A stretch of 64,000 nucleotides of DNA, taken from assembly GCF_000238915.1 (NCBI RefSeq), contig NZ_BAEG01000058.1, positions 40,643-104,642 on the forward strand. The letters run 5' to 3'. The position numbers and the translations under genes were made by a program. Numbering within the stretch: the stretch's first letter is position 1; each line of letters starts with the position of its first letter. The notes below the pieces were generated by a model, which saw only the letters and a list, made by a program, of their open reading frames with translations, was not told the origin of the DNA and did no database searches. Positions 18,513-27,031 of the stretch are shown piece after piece. This DNA is from Arthrobacter globiformis NBRC 12137 (GTDB taxonomy: Bacteria; Actinomycetota; Actinomycetes; Actinomycetales; Micrococcaceae).

Positions 18513-18628
18513 TCTGTTAGTGTTTTCAGACTATTTTTATCCAGCATCTGGATTTATTCTGAGGGAAGTCCCCGGAGCTTTATCTGCCGGTCCGGGGTCC
18601 TCCGTTCCGTCGAAAGGCTGGTCTCAGA

Positions 18629-19108
18629 ATGTTTGGAAAGATCATGCGCCCTGTGGTTCTCGGCATCGGTGGTGCCTCACTCCTGGCGCCCGTTGCAGCA
18701 CTGCCGGCTAACGCCGCTGCTACGCAGGGCGTCGAAACCATCGAATCGTCGTGGTGCATTCCCATCGAGGAGTTCGGCATAACGGTCTGCTCCACCGCAA
18801 CGGAGCGCTACCTTGAGGTCCACACCCCGACGGGGCGGGCACTTTTCCGCAGCACGGGAACGTCCACGATGACCACCACCTACGACGACGGAACGGAGGA
18901 AACGTCCGTCGGCAGCCACCGCGTGCAAAGCGTCTTCAGCTTTTGGCTGGACCCGCTGATCTACGACGCGACGATGGTCAGCATCGACGGCTCAAGCACG
19001 CGGACTCTGCCCGACGGAACGAGCTGCACGTTCGTCGATGATTCGATCGCCGTTCGCGACCGGCTGGTCCGGGGAGGAACGACGGTCACCTGCACGCCGC
19101 CGAAGTGA
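18629..19108 (+). CDS. Hypothetical secreted protein
   Basis: A 159-residue protein with a typical Sec signal peptide: basic start MFGKIMRP, hydrophobic core VVLGIGGASLLAPVAAL, and a signal peptidase I site near ALPANAAAT (about residue 30). The mature part is small and rich in Thr, Ser and Asp with four Cys (SSWCIP, ITVCS, GTSCTF, TVTCTPP), which could form two disulfides in an all-beta fold. No family was recognised. It stands alone, 164 bases after the small-gene pair and just before the aminotransferase gene. Confidence 0.7.
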   Translation: MFGKIMRPVVLGIGGASLLAPVAALPANAAATQGVETIESSWCIPIEEFGITVCSTATERYLEVHTPTGRALFRSTGTSTMTTTYDDGTEETSVGSHRVQSVFSFWLDPLIYDATMVSIDGSSTRTLPDGTSCTFVDDSIAVRDRLVRGGTTVTCTPPK

Positions 19109-19131
19109 ACGCTTGAGGGACGGCCCATGCC

Positions 19132-20250
19132 ATGGACGTCAGCGACATCCGCGGGCTTTTCCCCGGGCTCAAAGACACCATCTACCTCAACACCGCCACC
19201 ATGTGCGTGGGCTGCGCTCCTGCCAGGGAAGCCTACGAACTGGCTGTAGAGCGCTGGTCCACCGGGCGGTTCGACTGGATGGAAGCAGAGCAGGCGGGTG
19301 AGGAGGCCCGTGGCATGTTCGCCGAGATCATTGGAGCCGCAGCGGCAGACATTGCCATCGTCCCCGCCGTCAGCACCGCGGCGGGGATTGTGGCCGCCAA
19401 TCTGCCACCCGCCAGAAGCGGGGAGAACATCGTGGTGGCCGAGAACGAGTTTGCCTCGAACTACTACCCCTGGCTCCTGCTCCGGGAGCGTGGCTACGAC
19501 GTACGTGCCGTCGCTCCGGAAAGGGACGTGGTGCCGGCCGAGGCCCTCAGCCGGGCGGCCGACGGCGGAACCCGCCTGATCGCCGTCAGCGCCGTACATC
19601 CCGTCACCGGATTCCGGGCAGACCTGGCATCGATCAGCCGCATTGCCGCCGGCTCAGGCGCCTGGTTTTTCGTTGACGCCTGTCAGGCGGCCGGTGCCGT
19701 GCCCCTTGACGTGAAGCGCGACGGGGTGGATTTTCTGGCCACGGCCAGCCACAAGTTTCTGCTCGGGTCGCGGGGCATGGGCTACCTCTACGTCCGCCCG
19801 GGGCTGATCGGCGGCCTGCAACCCGTCCTGCCGGGCTGGAAGGCTGCCCGGCTGCCGCTCGAAAGCTTCCTCGGCCCGGACATGGACCTGTCGCCGACAG
19901 CCTCGAAGCTGGACGCTTCGTTGGCGTGGTTCCCGGCACTGGCCGACCAGGCGGCCCTTGCCGTCCTTCGCCGGTTCGGCATTGGCGCGGTCCTCGAGCG
20001 TAACGCGCGGCTTGCCCTGCACCTGCGGAACGCGCTGGAAGCGGAGGGCGTGGACTTCCTGTCCTTCCCCGAACGGCACCGGTCCACCATCATCTCCGTT
20101 CCGGTGGACGACCCGGACGCCGTCATGGCCAGGCTGCGCCATGCGAACGCGGTGGTGTCCGTCCGGGCCGGCAGGATCCGGCTGGCGACCCATTTCTATA
20201 ACCTCGAGGAAGAGCTGGACCGGGTCGCGGAGCTCATTGCCGGCCGTTGA
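19132..20250 (+). CDS. Class V aminotransferase (cysteine desulfurase/isopenicillin epimerase-like)
   Basis: PLP enzyme of 372 residues in the aspartate aminotransferase superfamily, class V. The cofactor lysine is Lys208 in ATASHKFLLGSRGMGYLYVR; the preceding acid is Asp182 in FFVDACQAAGAVPLDV. There is no active-site cysteine loop of the NifS/SufS type near the C-terminus, so desulfurase activity is unlikely and a transaminase, epimerase or lyase role is more plausible. Start ATG 19132 lies 23 bases after the secreted-protein stop. The substrate is not indicated by neighbours. Confidence 0.85.
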   Translation: MDVSDIRGLFPGLKDTIYLNTATMCVGCAPAREAYELAVERWSTGRFDWMEAEQAGEEARGMFAEIIGAAAADIAIVPAVSTAAGIVAANLPPARSGENIVVAENEFASNYYPWLLLRERGYDVRAVAPERDVVPAEALSRAADGGTRLIAVSAVHPVTGFRADLASISRIAAGSGAWFFVDACQAAGAVPLDVKRDGVDFLATASHKFLLGSRGMGYLYVRPGLIGGLQPVLPGWKAARLPLESFLGPDMDLSPTASKLDASLAWFPALADQAALAVLRRFGIGAVLERNARLALHLRNALEAEGVDFLSFPERHRSTIISVPVDDPDAVMARLRHANAVVSVRAGRIRLATHFYNLEEELDRVAELIAGR

Positions 20251-20291
20251 GCGCAGCCGGTGACTAGGGCTGGCCACGGTTTCTGGTCCGG

Positions 20292-20747
20292 TTATGACGC
20301 CCGTGCGCCGGCGGTCAGGTGGAGGTTGCGCGTGTCAATGAGCTTGCGGAGGTAGCGCGCCAGGAACAGCTTCTCCGCAAGGCGTCCCAGGAGACCGAAG
20401 GGTGCCGCGAAGTCGATCCGGTCCACCATGACGGTTCCGGCCGGGACCTCACTGAATTCGTGGACGTGGCGAAAGCGGAGGAACGGCCCCCGGACCTGTT
20501 CATCAACGAAGTAACGGGGTGCCTGCATCTCGGTGATCCGGCTCGTCATCCGTATCGGCAGCCCGAAGTGCCAGGCGCGCCAGGTCACCTCCTGCCCCAG
20601 CGAAATCAGCCCGGACGTAACGCCGCCAATGGCTTCCTCCCGGGAGTTGGCCATCGACTGCTTGTGCGCGTCAATGCTTCGGGAACGGTCAAACAGCTCG
20701 GTCATGCCCATGCTTGTCCGTGTGGTGCATTCGAAGGTGACGGCCAT
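20292..20747 (-). CDS. SRPBCC/cyclase-like ligand-binding domain protein
   Basis: A 151-residue protein with the pattern of START/Bet v1-like SRPBCC proteins: MAVTFECTTRTSM...TELFDRSRSIDAH near the start, then EVTWRAWHFGLPIRMTSRITEM, FVDEQVRGPFLRFRHVHEF and a C-terminal helix LFLARYLRKLIDTRN. Such proteins bind hydrophobic ligands; the role is unknown. I chose ATG 20747 because the conserved strand begins there; CATACT six bases upstream could be a -10 of a leaderless message. It is divergent from lysR. Confidence 0.75.
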   Translation of the reverse strand: MAVTFECTTRTSMGMTELFDRSRSIDAHKQSMANSREEAIGGVTSGLISLGQEVTWRAWHFGLPIRMTSRITEMQAPRYFVDEQVRGPFLRFRHVHEFSEVPAGTVMVDRIDFAAPFGLLGRLAEKLFLARYLRKLIDTRNLHLTAGARAS

Positions 20748-20810
20748 GCTCCGAGTATGCCAGCAGATCCGGCGGCCCGCGGACAGCCCTGAAGCACACC
20801 AACCCGGCCG

Positions 20811-20831
20811 CTGATAGGCGTAAGCTATCAG
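20811..20831. promoter_or_regulatory. LysR-type operator upstream of the regulator gene
   Basis: CTGATAG and CTATCAG are perfect 7-bp arms around seven bases. The core GATAG-N7-CTATC (20813-20829) fits the T-N11-A LysR box. The same core appears at 21825-21841, before the catabolic genes. Confidence 0.75.
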
Positions 20832-20911
20832 GGCCTCGGCAGGTGGTTCCACCGCAGAGTCCATCGCAGGGCCCGGGGCAAACAGCAGAGCGCACCGGGA
20901 TAGGAGCTGGC

Positions 20912-21826
20912 GTGGACACGCGAAAGCTGAAGTATTTTTTGGCCGTCGTTGACCACGACGGATTCAACCGCGCGGCAGAGCACTTGCTCATTGCACAGCC
21001 GTCCCTGTCCCAGACCATCGCCAGCCTGGAGAAGGACCTGGGTGTGCCGCTGTTCCACCGGATCGGGCGCCGGGCCGTCCTCAGTGAAGCCGGAAAGGAA
21101 CTTGTGGGCCCCGCCCGGCTGGTGATGCGCGACCTGGACGCTGCCCAGTCCGCAGTACAGTCACTCCGCGGCGTGCGGAGCGGCCGGCTGGACATCATCA
21201 CCATGCCATCCCCGGGCATCGAGCCGCTGACCTCCATGATCGCCGGGTTCACCCGGCTCCACCCCTCCGTCCGCCTCAACGTCAGCGCAGCATTTACGCC
21301 GGAGGAGGTCATTGAATCCGTCAGGACCGGCAGCACGGAGATCGGGCTCGCCGGCTCAGCAAGCCCCATCCGGGTCCCGGGAGTCAACGTGCTGGACCTC
21401 GAACGCCAGCCGCTGATCCTCATCGTGAACCCGCAGGCGGACACGTTCACCCCGGGGACCACCATCCAGCGCGAAGACCTGGGCGGCCACCGGCTGATCG
21501 CCAGCCAGCGCGGTTCGCTGATGCGCTGGCTTGTGGACGATGCGCTGGCGCGGGGCGTGAACACAGAAATCGTCGTCGAAGTGGCACACCGGACCTCCAT
21601 CCTGCCCCTGGTGCTGGCCGGCGTCGGACACGCTGTCATGCCCTCCTCCTGGGCGCCGACGGCGCACAAGGCAGGGCTCCGCACACTGCAGATCGAACCG
21701 GTTTCCCACCTCGATGTTGCGATTTTGAGCAGGAGGGAAGACCTGACGCCTGCCGCCCGGGCGTTCCTGAAGGTTGCTGAGCTGCACGTGGTGCAGGATC
21801 CCGACACCGGTAAGGTTCCAGATTGA
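20912..21826 (+). CDS. LysR-family transcriptional regulator of the tartrate/glycerate module
   Basis: A 304-residue LTTR. The N-terminal winged helix-turn-helix is clear (RKLKYFLAVVDHDGFNRAAE, then IAQPSLSQTIASLEKDLGVP and RRAVLSEAGKEL), followed by a periplasmic-binding-like effector domain (residues ~90-300). GTG 20912 was chosen because AGGAG lies six bases upstream and the conserved MDTRKLKYF begins there. Matching T-N11-A boxes lie before this gene and before the tartrate dehydrogenase-type gene, so it most likely autoregulates and activates the downstream genes in response to a dicarboxylate. The effector is inferred from context. Confidence 0.9.
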   Translation: MDTRKLKYFLAVVDHDGFNRAAEHLLIAQPSLSQTIASLEKDLGVPLFHRIGRRAVLSEAGKELVGPARLVMRDLDAAQSAVQSLRGVRSGRLDIITMPSPGIEPLTSMIAGFTRLHPSVRLNVSAAFTPEEVIESVRTGSTEIGLAGSASPIRVPGVNVLDLERQPLILIVNPQADTFTPGTTIQREDLGGHRLIASQRGSLMRWLVDDALARGVNTEIVVEVAHRTSILPLVLAGVGHAVMPSSWAPTAHKAGLRTLQIEPVSHLDVAILSRREDLTPAARAFLKVAELHVVQDPDTGKVPD

Positions 21827-21841
21827 TAGGCAGATCCTATC
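21825..21841. promoter_or_regulatory. LysR-type operator upstream of the tartrate dehydrogenase gene
   Basis: GATAG-N7-CTATC, identical in form to the site before lysR, with T-N11-A spacing and the same first two spacer bases (GC). It overlaps the lysR stop codon and lies 124 bases before the dehydrogenase start. Confidence 0.75.
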
Positions 21842-21964
21842 TCCCGTATCGAAACTTAGTCTTGGACGCGCGTAGCCGCCGGACCGTCTACTTGAAGAGG
21901 AAGAAAAACGGTGTGACCCCGCTAACAGGATCACGCTGCCAACACACTCAACGAGGAGGTCGGC

Positions 21965-23062
21965 ATGAGCGCCAACCAGACATTCAGCATCGCTTCAATC
22001 CCCGCAGACGGCGTCGGCAAGGAAGTGGTTTCCGCAGGCCGCCGCGTGCTGGACGCCCTGGCAGAGAACTCCGGCGGCAAGTTCGCCTTCCAGTGGACGG
22101 AGTTCCCCTGGGGCTGCGGCTACTACGAAAAGACCGGCCAGATGATGGACCCCAACGGCCTGGAAGTTCTGAAGGACTTCGACGCCATCTACTTCGGCGC
22201 CGTCGGCTGGGAAAACGTCCCGGACCACATCAGCCTCTGGGGCCTGCGCCTGAACATCACGCAGAACTTCGACCAGTGGGCCAACATCCGCCCGGTCAAA
22301 TTCCTCCCCGGAGTCCAGTCCCCGCTGCGGAAGGCGGACAACACCGAACTCGACTGGATCGTGGTCCGCGAGAACAGCGAAGGCGAATACGCCGGACTGG
22401 GCGGGCGCAACCTCAGCGGCCGCGGTCCGGGCAACGAAGTCGCCCTGCAGACCGCGCTGTTCACCGAGAAGGGCTGCGAGCGCATCATGCGCTTCGCCTT
22501 CGACCTGGCCCGGACCCGCACGGTCAAGAAGGTTTCCTCGGTTACCAAGTCCAACGCCCAGCAGTACGGCATGGTCCTCTGGGACGAAACCTTCAACCGC
22601 GTGGCCCTGGACTACCCGGACGTCCAGACTGAAAGTGTCCTGGTTGATGCCATGAGCGCAAAGTTCATCCTCAAGCCTGAGGACCTGTCCGTGGTGGTTG
22701 CGTCCAACCTGAACGCGGACATCCTGTCAGACCTGGGCTCGGCGCTGGCCGGCAGCCTCGGCCTGGCGGCCAGCGCCAACCTGAACCCCGAGCGCCGCTT
22801 CCCGTCCATGTTCGAACCGGTCCACGGCTCCGCCCCGGACATTGCCGGCAAGGGCATCAGCAACCCGATCGGCGCAATCGCCAGCGCCGCCCTGATGCTG
22901 GACCACTTCGGCCTGCACGAAGAGGCCCGCAAGGTTGAGGCGGCCATTGAAGGAGCAACAGGTGCCGGCCACCTGACCCGCGACGTCGGAGGCGACGCCA
23001 ACACCGACGATGTCACCGAGGCCATCATCAAGGCCCTGACCCTCGCCCCGGTCGCCGTCTAA
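21965..23062 (+). CDS. Tartrate dehydrogenase/decarboxylase (D-malate dehydrogenase) family
   Basis: NAD+ and Mn2+ dependent beta-decarboxylating dehydrogenase, 365 residues, related to isopropylmalate dehydrogenase. Family motifs are IPADGVGKEVV, the substrate loop WIVVRENSEGEYAGLGG, VTKSNAQQYGMVLWDE (catalytic Lys region), the metal-binding NLNADILSDLGSALAGS, and FEPVHGSAPDIAGKGISNPIG. The RENSEGEYAG pattern matches the tartrate/D-malate branch. Tartrate enzymes of this type yield oxaloglycolate or D-glycerate; D-malate yields pyruvate. AGGAGG lies six bases before ATG 21965. The glycerate kinase and dicarboxylate transporter downstream favour tartrate as substrate. Confidence 0.9.
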   Translation: MSANQTFSIASIPADGVGKEVVSAGRRVLDALAENSGGKFAFQWTEFPWGCGYYEKTGQMMDPNGLEVLKDFDAIYFGAVGWENVPDHISLWGLRLNITQNFDQWANIRPVKFLPGVQSPLRKADNTELDWIVVRENSEGEYAGLGGRNLSGRGPGNEVALQTALFTEKGCERIMRFAFDLARTRTVKKVSSVTKSNAQQYGMVLWDETFNRVALDYPDVQTESVLVDAMSAKFILKPEDLSVVVASNLNADILSDLGSALAGSLGLAASANLNPERRFPSMFEPVHGSAPDIAGKGISNPIGAIASAALMLDHFGLHEEARKVEAAIEGATGAGHLTRDVGGDANTDDVTEAIIKALTLAPVAV

Positions 23063-23068
23063 CTGAAA

Positions 23069-23100
23069 CGACGACGGCGGCCGGCGGGCCGCCGTCGTCG
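23069..23100 (+). terminator. Hairpin between the dehydrogenase and dctA genes
   Basis: Perfect 14-bp GC stem (CGACGACGGCGGCC with GGCCGCCGTCGTCG, loop GGCG) seven bases after the stop. It has no T-run, so it may be a partial terminator or mRNA stabiliser that lowers dctA expression relative to the dehydrogenase gene. Confidence 0.6.
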
Positions 23101-23214
23101 CGGATGTCCCTCCCCAACGCTCGCAGGCTCGCGTAGGGACCCTTGGGCCGCCGTCGAACGCCCCCCATACACTTCAGAACGTCTCCAGCGACATTCCACA
23201 ATGAGGTAGGAATC

Positions 23215-24687
23215 ATGGACCACATCACCACCGCCGGCACCGCGCCGGCCCGCAAGACCCGCTGGTACAGGCAGCTGTACTTCTGGGTGCTGACCGCCAT
23301 CGTCATCGGCATCCTCGTCGGATGGCTTACGCCGAGCACCGGCGTCGCCATGGAACCCATCGGCACCACCTTTGTGAATGCGATGAAGATGCTCATCGGC
23401 CCCATCGTGTTCCTCACGATCGTGGGCGGCATCGCCAGTGTCGCCGACCTGAAAAAGGTCGGCATGACCGGCCTGAAGGCCCTGACCTACTTCCAGATCG
23501 GCACCATCTGCGCCATGACCTTCGGCCTGGTGGCCATCAACGTCTTCCGGCTCGGCGAAGGCGTCAACGCCGATGCCAGCAAGATCGAGACCTCCGAATC
23601 TGCCGCGAAACTCATTGACGCCGGCCAGAACCAGCAGTGGTGGGAGTTCCTCACCCACATCATCCCGAAGAGCATCGTCGGTCCCTTCGTCGAAGGCGAC
23701 ATCCTGCAGATCATCTTCATCGCCGTGGTCTTTGGCATCGCCCTGAATGCCATGGGCAAGGTCGGCGCGCCGGTCCTGGACGGCGTGCAGCGCCTGACCG
23801 GGGTGATGTTCAAGATCCTGAGCTTCATCATGAAGGCCGCCCCGATCGGTGCCTTCGGCGCGATGGCCTACGCGGTGGGCAAGTTCGGTGTCTCCTCCCT
23901 GACCAGCATGGGCGGGCTGATCGCCCTGTTCTACATCACCTCCATCCTCTTCGTGGTGATCGTGCTCGGCTCCATCATGGCTTTCCTGAAGCTGAACATC
24001 TTCAAGATGCTCAAGCACTTCAAAGAGGAATACATGCTCATCCTCGGCACCTCTACCGCCGAACCGGCCCTGCCAGGCCTGATGCGCAAGCTCGAGCACG
24101 CCGGCGTCAAGAAGGAAACAGTCGGCCTCGTTGTCCCCACCGGGTACAGCTTCAACCTCGACGGCGCCGCCATCTACCTCTCACTGGCCGCCCTCTACAT
24201 CGCCCAGGCCACCAACACGGACCTCACCATCGGCCAGCAGCTCGGCCTGCTCGCTGTCATGCTGCTGACCTCCAAGGGCGCGGCAGGCGTTGCCGGCGGC
24301 GGCTTCATCGCCCTCACCGCAACCCTGACCACCATCGGCACCATCCCCGCCGCGGGCATCATGCTCATCTTCGGCATTGACAAGTTCATGTCCGAGTGCC
24401 GGGCGCTCGTCAACTTCACCGGCAACGCCGTCGCCACCCTCTTCATCGCCTGGTGGGACCGCACCCTCGACGCCGACCGTGTCCGCCGCGTCTTCAACGG
24501 CGAAACCGTCGAGCCCATGCCGTCCGAGGACCCCGTCCACCTCGCCGAAGTCACCGACATCGACGACGACCTGGCCGAGTACGGCCACCACGCCCCCAAG
24601 GAAACCGGCGCCAGGCACGCAGGACCCGCCACCGACGCCACATCCTCCACGAACGACCGTCGCCCCGCCTACTCGGAAACCGTCTGA
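23215..24687 (+). CDS. dctA: C4-dicarboxylate:cation symporter DctA
   Basis: Membrane importer of the DAACS (glutamate/dicarboxylate:cation symporter) family, 490 residues. The N-terminal cytoplasmic stretch is followed by about eight membrane spans and two re-entrant loops. Signatures are GTSTAEPALPGLMRKLEHAG, GYSFNLDGAAIYLSLAALYIAQATN and LTSKGAAGVAGGGFIALTATL. The last ~60 residues are hydrophilic and variable. ATG 23215 (TGAGGTAGGA upstream) was chosen over an open frame from 23143. It is the likely importer of the tartrate or malate handled by its neighbours, and the glycerate kinase gene starts one base after its stop. Confidence 0.93.
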   Translation: MDHITTAGTAPARKTRWYRQLYFWVLTAIVIGILVGWLTPSTGVAMEPIGTTFVNAMKMLIGPIVFLTIVGGIASVADLKKVGMTGLKALTYFQIGTICAMTFGLVAINVFRLGEGVNADASKIETSESAAKLIDAGQNQQWWEFLTHIIPKSIVGPFVEGDILQIIFIAVVFGIALNAMGKVGAPVLDGVQRLTGVMFKILSFIMKAAPIGAFGAMAYAVGKFGVSSLTSMGGLIALFYITSILFVVIVLGSIMAFLKLNIFKMLKHFKEEYMLILGTSTAEPALPGLMRKLEHAGVKKETVGLVVPTGYSFNLDGAAIYLSLAALYIAQATNTDLTIGQQLGLLAVMLLTSKGAAGVAGGGFIALTATLTTIGTIPAAGIMLIFGIDKFMSECRALVNFTGNAVATLFIAWWDRTLDADRVRRVFNGETVEPMPSEDPVHLAEVTDIDDDLAEYGHHAPKETGARHAGPATDATSSTNDRRPAYSETV

Positions 24688-24688
24688 C

Positions 24689-25849
24689 ATGACCAGCCCA
24701 ACCGCCCCGAAAACCGTCCGGACCCTCATCGCGCCTGACAAGTTCAAAGGCAGCCTCACCGCCGGCGAGGTAGCCGAGGCCCTGGCCGCCGGGCTGCGCT
24801 CCGTATCTGATGCGTCCGGCAAAGCCGGAGCGGTCCGCTGCGAACTCCTCCCCCTGGCGGACGGAGGTGACGGCAGCGTCGATGCCGCCGTCACCTCCGG
24901 CTTCACCCGCCGCTGCTACACCGTGGCCGGCCCCACCGGCCAGCCCGTCCAGGCAAGCATCGCGTTTGACGGAACCACCGCCGTCGTCGAGGTCGCCAAC
25001 ACCTGCGGTTTGGCGCTGCTGCCAAACGGGAAGCTGGAACCGCTGAATGCCTCCAGCCGCGGCTTCGGCGAGGCAGTCCTCTTCGCCCTCAGCCTCAACC
25101 CGGCCAGGGTCGTCATGGCCCTGGGCGGCAGCGCCAGCACTGACGGCGGCATGGGCATGCTCACCGCCCTCGGCTACCGCTTCCTGGATGCGGAGGGCCG
25201 CCAGCTCTCCGGCAGCGGCAAGTCCCTGGCGCAGATCCACGCTGTCGAGCGGACCGGCCTGCCGGAACTGGACGAGACGGACTTCATCGTCGCCAGCGAC
25301 GTCCATAACCCGCTGCTCGGACGCCAAGGCGCACCCGCCGTCTTCGGCCCCCAAAAGGGTGCCGGAACGGAAGAGATCACAGCCCTCAACGACGGGTTGG
25401 CACACTACGTGTCCAAACTGGCCGAGGCAGGCGACCTCCGGGCCGAAGCCCTGGCCAACCACGAAGGTGCCGGAAGCGCCGGAGGACTCGGCTTCGCCTG
25501 CCTGCTGCTGGGTGCCACGCAGGTGTCAGGCGCCGATTATTTCCTGGACCTGCTGGACTTCAACACCAGAAAGGACAGCTGCGACGTCGTCATCACCGGC
25601 GAGGGAAGCATCGACGAACAGACCCTGGCCGGGAAACTTCCAGCCGCCGTCGCCCGGCGCTCGGGCGGCCGCCCCATCATCGCGGTGGCTGGCCGTTCTC
25701 TGCTGCCGAGGGAGCGCTGGGCCGAGATGGCGTTGAGCCGGGTCTACACGCTGGCAGACTACACCGACCGGGACTCCGCCAGGGACCCCGCGCTGTCAGC
25801 CGCCCTGCTGCGCCGGATCGGGCAGGACATAGCGGCAGGCCTCCTCTAG
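24689..25849 (+). CDS. Glycerate kinase (class I glycerate kinase family)
   Basis: ATP-dependent kinase that phosphorylates D-glycerate (2-phosphoglycerate in GarK/GlxK-type members), 386 residues. Signatures are LIAPDKFKGSLTAGEVAEAL at the start, PLADGGDGSVDAAV, MALGGSASTDGGMGMLTALGYRF, and the ATP/phosphate region DVVITGEGSIDEQTLAGK. The ATG at 24689 follows the dctA TGA after a single base, so the genes are translationally coupled. It would feed D-glycerate made from tartrate into glycolysis. A strong terminator closes the unit. Confidence 0.92.
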   Translation: MTSPTAPKTVRTLIAPDKFKGSLTAGEVAEALAAGLRSVSDASGKAGAVRCELLPLADGGDGSVDAAVTSGFTRRCYTVAGPTGQPVQASIAFDGTTAVVEVANTCGLALLPNGKLEPLNASSRGFGEAVLFALSLNPARVVMALGGSASTDGGMGMLTALGYRFLDAEGRQLSGSGKSLAQIHAVERTGLPELDETDFIVASDVHNPLLGRQGAPAVFGPQKGAGTEEITALNDGLAHYVSKLAEAGDLRAEALANHEGAGSAGGLGFACLLLGATQVSGADYFLDLLDFNTRKDSCDVVITGEGSIDEQTLAGKLPAAVARRSGGRPIIAVAGRSLLPRERWAEMALSRVYTLADYTDRDSARDPALSAALLRRIGQDIAAGLL

Positions 25850-25871
25850 CAAAAGGCCAAGTGGAAGGAAG

Positions 25872-25905
25872 AAAGAAGGGCCCCGCAGCGGCGGGGCCCT
25901 TCTTT
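25872..25905. terminator. Bidirectional intrinsic terminator
   Basis: Perfect 15-bp stem (AAAGAAGGGCCCCGC with GCGGGGCCCTTCTTT, loop AGCG) with A-rich and T-rich ends built into the arms. It ends the LysR-controlled module and serves the opposing small gene that finishes at 25913. Confidence 0.92.
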
Positions 25906-25912
25906 GCTGTGC

Positions 25913-26110
25913 CTACGCGTTCTCGCGGATGCGGCCAGGCTCATGGTCAGCGGTTTCCTCCAGACGGGCGAGGTAGGCCCACATCCTGCTTTCCTCAGCC
26001 TGCACCTGGGGTTCAGGGGTCTCGGCCGGCCTTGCTTCCGGGCGTCCCTCAGCCTCCTTAGCCGCTTCCTTCCTGTAATTCCGCCATCCCTCACACGATG
26101 AATAGCACAT
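25913..26110 (-). CDS. Small hypothetical protein with N-terminal Cys pair
   Basis: A 65-residue hydrophilic protein beginning MCYSSCEGWRNYRKEAAKEA, with a short Cys-x3-Cys start and then a helical charged region (RMWAYLARLEETADHEP). The type is common as an unnamed small gene in Arthrobacter. GGAGG lies seven bases before ATG 26110, which fixes the start; a longer frame from 26200 lacks this. Function unknown; the Cys pair could bind metal. Confidence 0.7.
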   Translation of the reverse strand: MCYSSCEGWRNYRKEAAKEAEGRPEARPAETPEPQVQAEESRMWAYLARLEETADHEPGRIRENA

Positions 26111-26209
26111 CACCGACCTCCTAACAGTTGGTGTACCTTTATCGTCCTCCCATTGCCGGACAGTGTCGATTGCCCGGAGGTTGCCGGGATGCCGTGGCAC
26201 GGCGTTTGT

Positions 26210-26674
26210 TCAGGTGAGCCGCTGACGGACGATGTCGCTCACGGCCTTTCCGTCGAAGCGGCCTGCCACCCGGGCCGTGACCGGCTTCATCACGGCTCCC
26301 ATGTGCCGCACGGACAGCTCGGCGCCGTCGGCCCGCAAGCCCCCGATGACCTCGTCCACGATGCTTTCCACTTCAGCAGCAGAGAGGGCCTTCGGCAGGT
26401 AAGCCTCAATGACCTCCGCCTCGGCGACTTCCGCCGCGGCCCGCCCCGTTTCCCCGGCTTCCGTGTAGATGCGGGCCGTGTCGCGCCGTTTCGCCGCCTC
26501 CTTCTGCAGCAGTGCCGTCACCTGCGAGTCGTCGAGCTCCACCGGCGTCTTGCCGGACTTCTCCCGGGTTTCGATCTCGCCCAGGACGCTGCGCACGGTG
26601 CCCAGGGCCACCTTGTTGTGCTCCTTCAGATGTGCAACGACGTCCCCGTGCAGGCGTTCCTTCAGCGTGGCCAT
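26210..26674 (-). CDS. GatB/YqeY domain-containing protein
   Basis: A 154-residue soluble all-helical protein of the YqeY family, related to the C-terminal tail domain of the amidotransferase subunit GatB. Typical stretches are TLKERLHGDVVAHLKEHNKV with TVRSVLGEIE, DDSQVTALLQKEAAKRRDTARIY, and AEVIEAYLPKALSAAEVESIV, then GAVMKPVTARVAGRFDGKAVSDIVRQ at the end. Members are thought to act on or bind tRNA, but the function is not established. ATG 26674 has AGAAGGAAATC directly upstream. Confidence 0.92.
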   Translation of the reverse strand: MATLKERLHGDVVAHLKEHNKVALGTVRSVLGEIETREKSGKTPVELDDSQVTALLQKEAAKRRDTARIYTEAGETGRAAAEVAEAEVIEAYLPKALSAAEVESIVDEVIGGLRADGAELSVRHMGAVMKPVTARVAGRFDGKAVSDIVRQRLT

Positions 26675-26832
26675 GATTTCCTTCTCTCGGGATTGGTGTG
26701 TACTTCAATCGTGGACCCCCTCCGGGCCGCACTGCTACAACCCCGCACCGCATGGGACGGGCAGCGCCCGTGATCAGGTGTTGCCGCGTGTCTTTCGCCG
26801 CTGCCGGCGGCATTCGCACATATGTTCTAGGT

Positions 26833-26991
26833 ATGGAAGAGGAACATCCCGGTGAACTTGCCGGGCAGATGTCAATCAATGAGCTCCTTGTCGCGATGGG
26901 TGAAGCCCCCGTGGAAAGCATGCTGCATCTGGTGGTTCCGGACGACGCTTCATCGCTGACGGAGGATCCGCCCACGCTGCCCGGATTGTGA
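26833..26991 (+). CDS. Small acidic hypothetical protein
   Basis: A 52-residue acidic protein (begins MEEEHPGELAGQMSINELLV). No family recognised. The ATG at 26833 has no ribosome site, but TATGTT at 26821-26826 lies six bases upstream, which fits a leaderless transcript like many others in this window. The frame is open upstream to about 26698 without a better start. Codon use at third positions is GC-rich, as in its neighbours. It precedes the M50 peptidase gene by 40 bases. Confidence 0.55.
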   Translation: MEEEHPGELAGQMSINELLVAMGEAPVESMLHLVVPDDASSLTEDPPTLPGL

Positions 26992-27031
26992 GCCGGACCC
27001 GAAAGGCACAGCCCCTGTAGCCTTGACTCCT

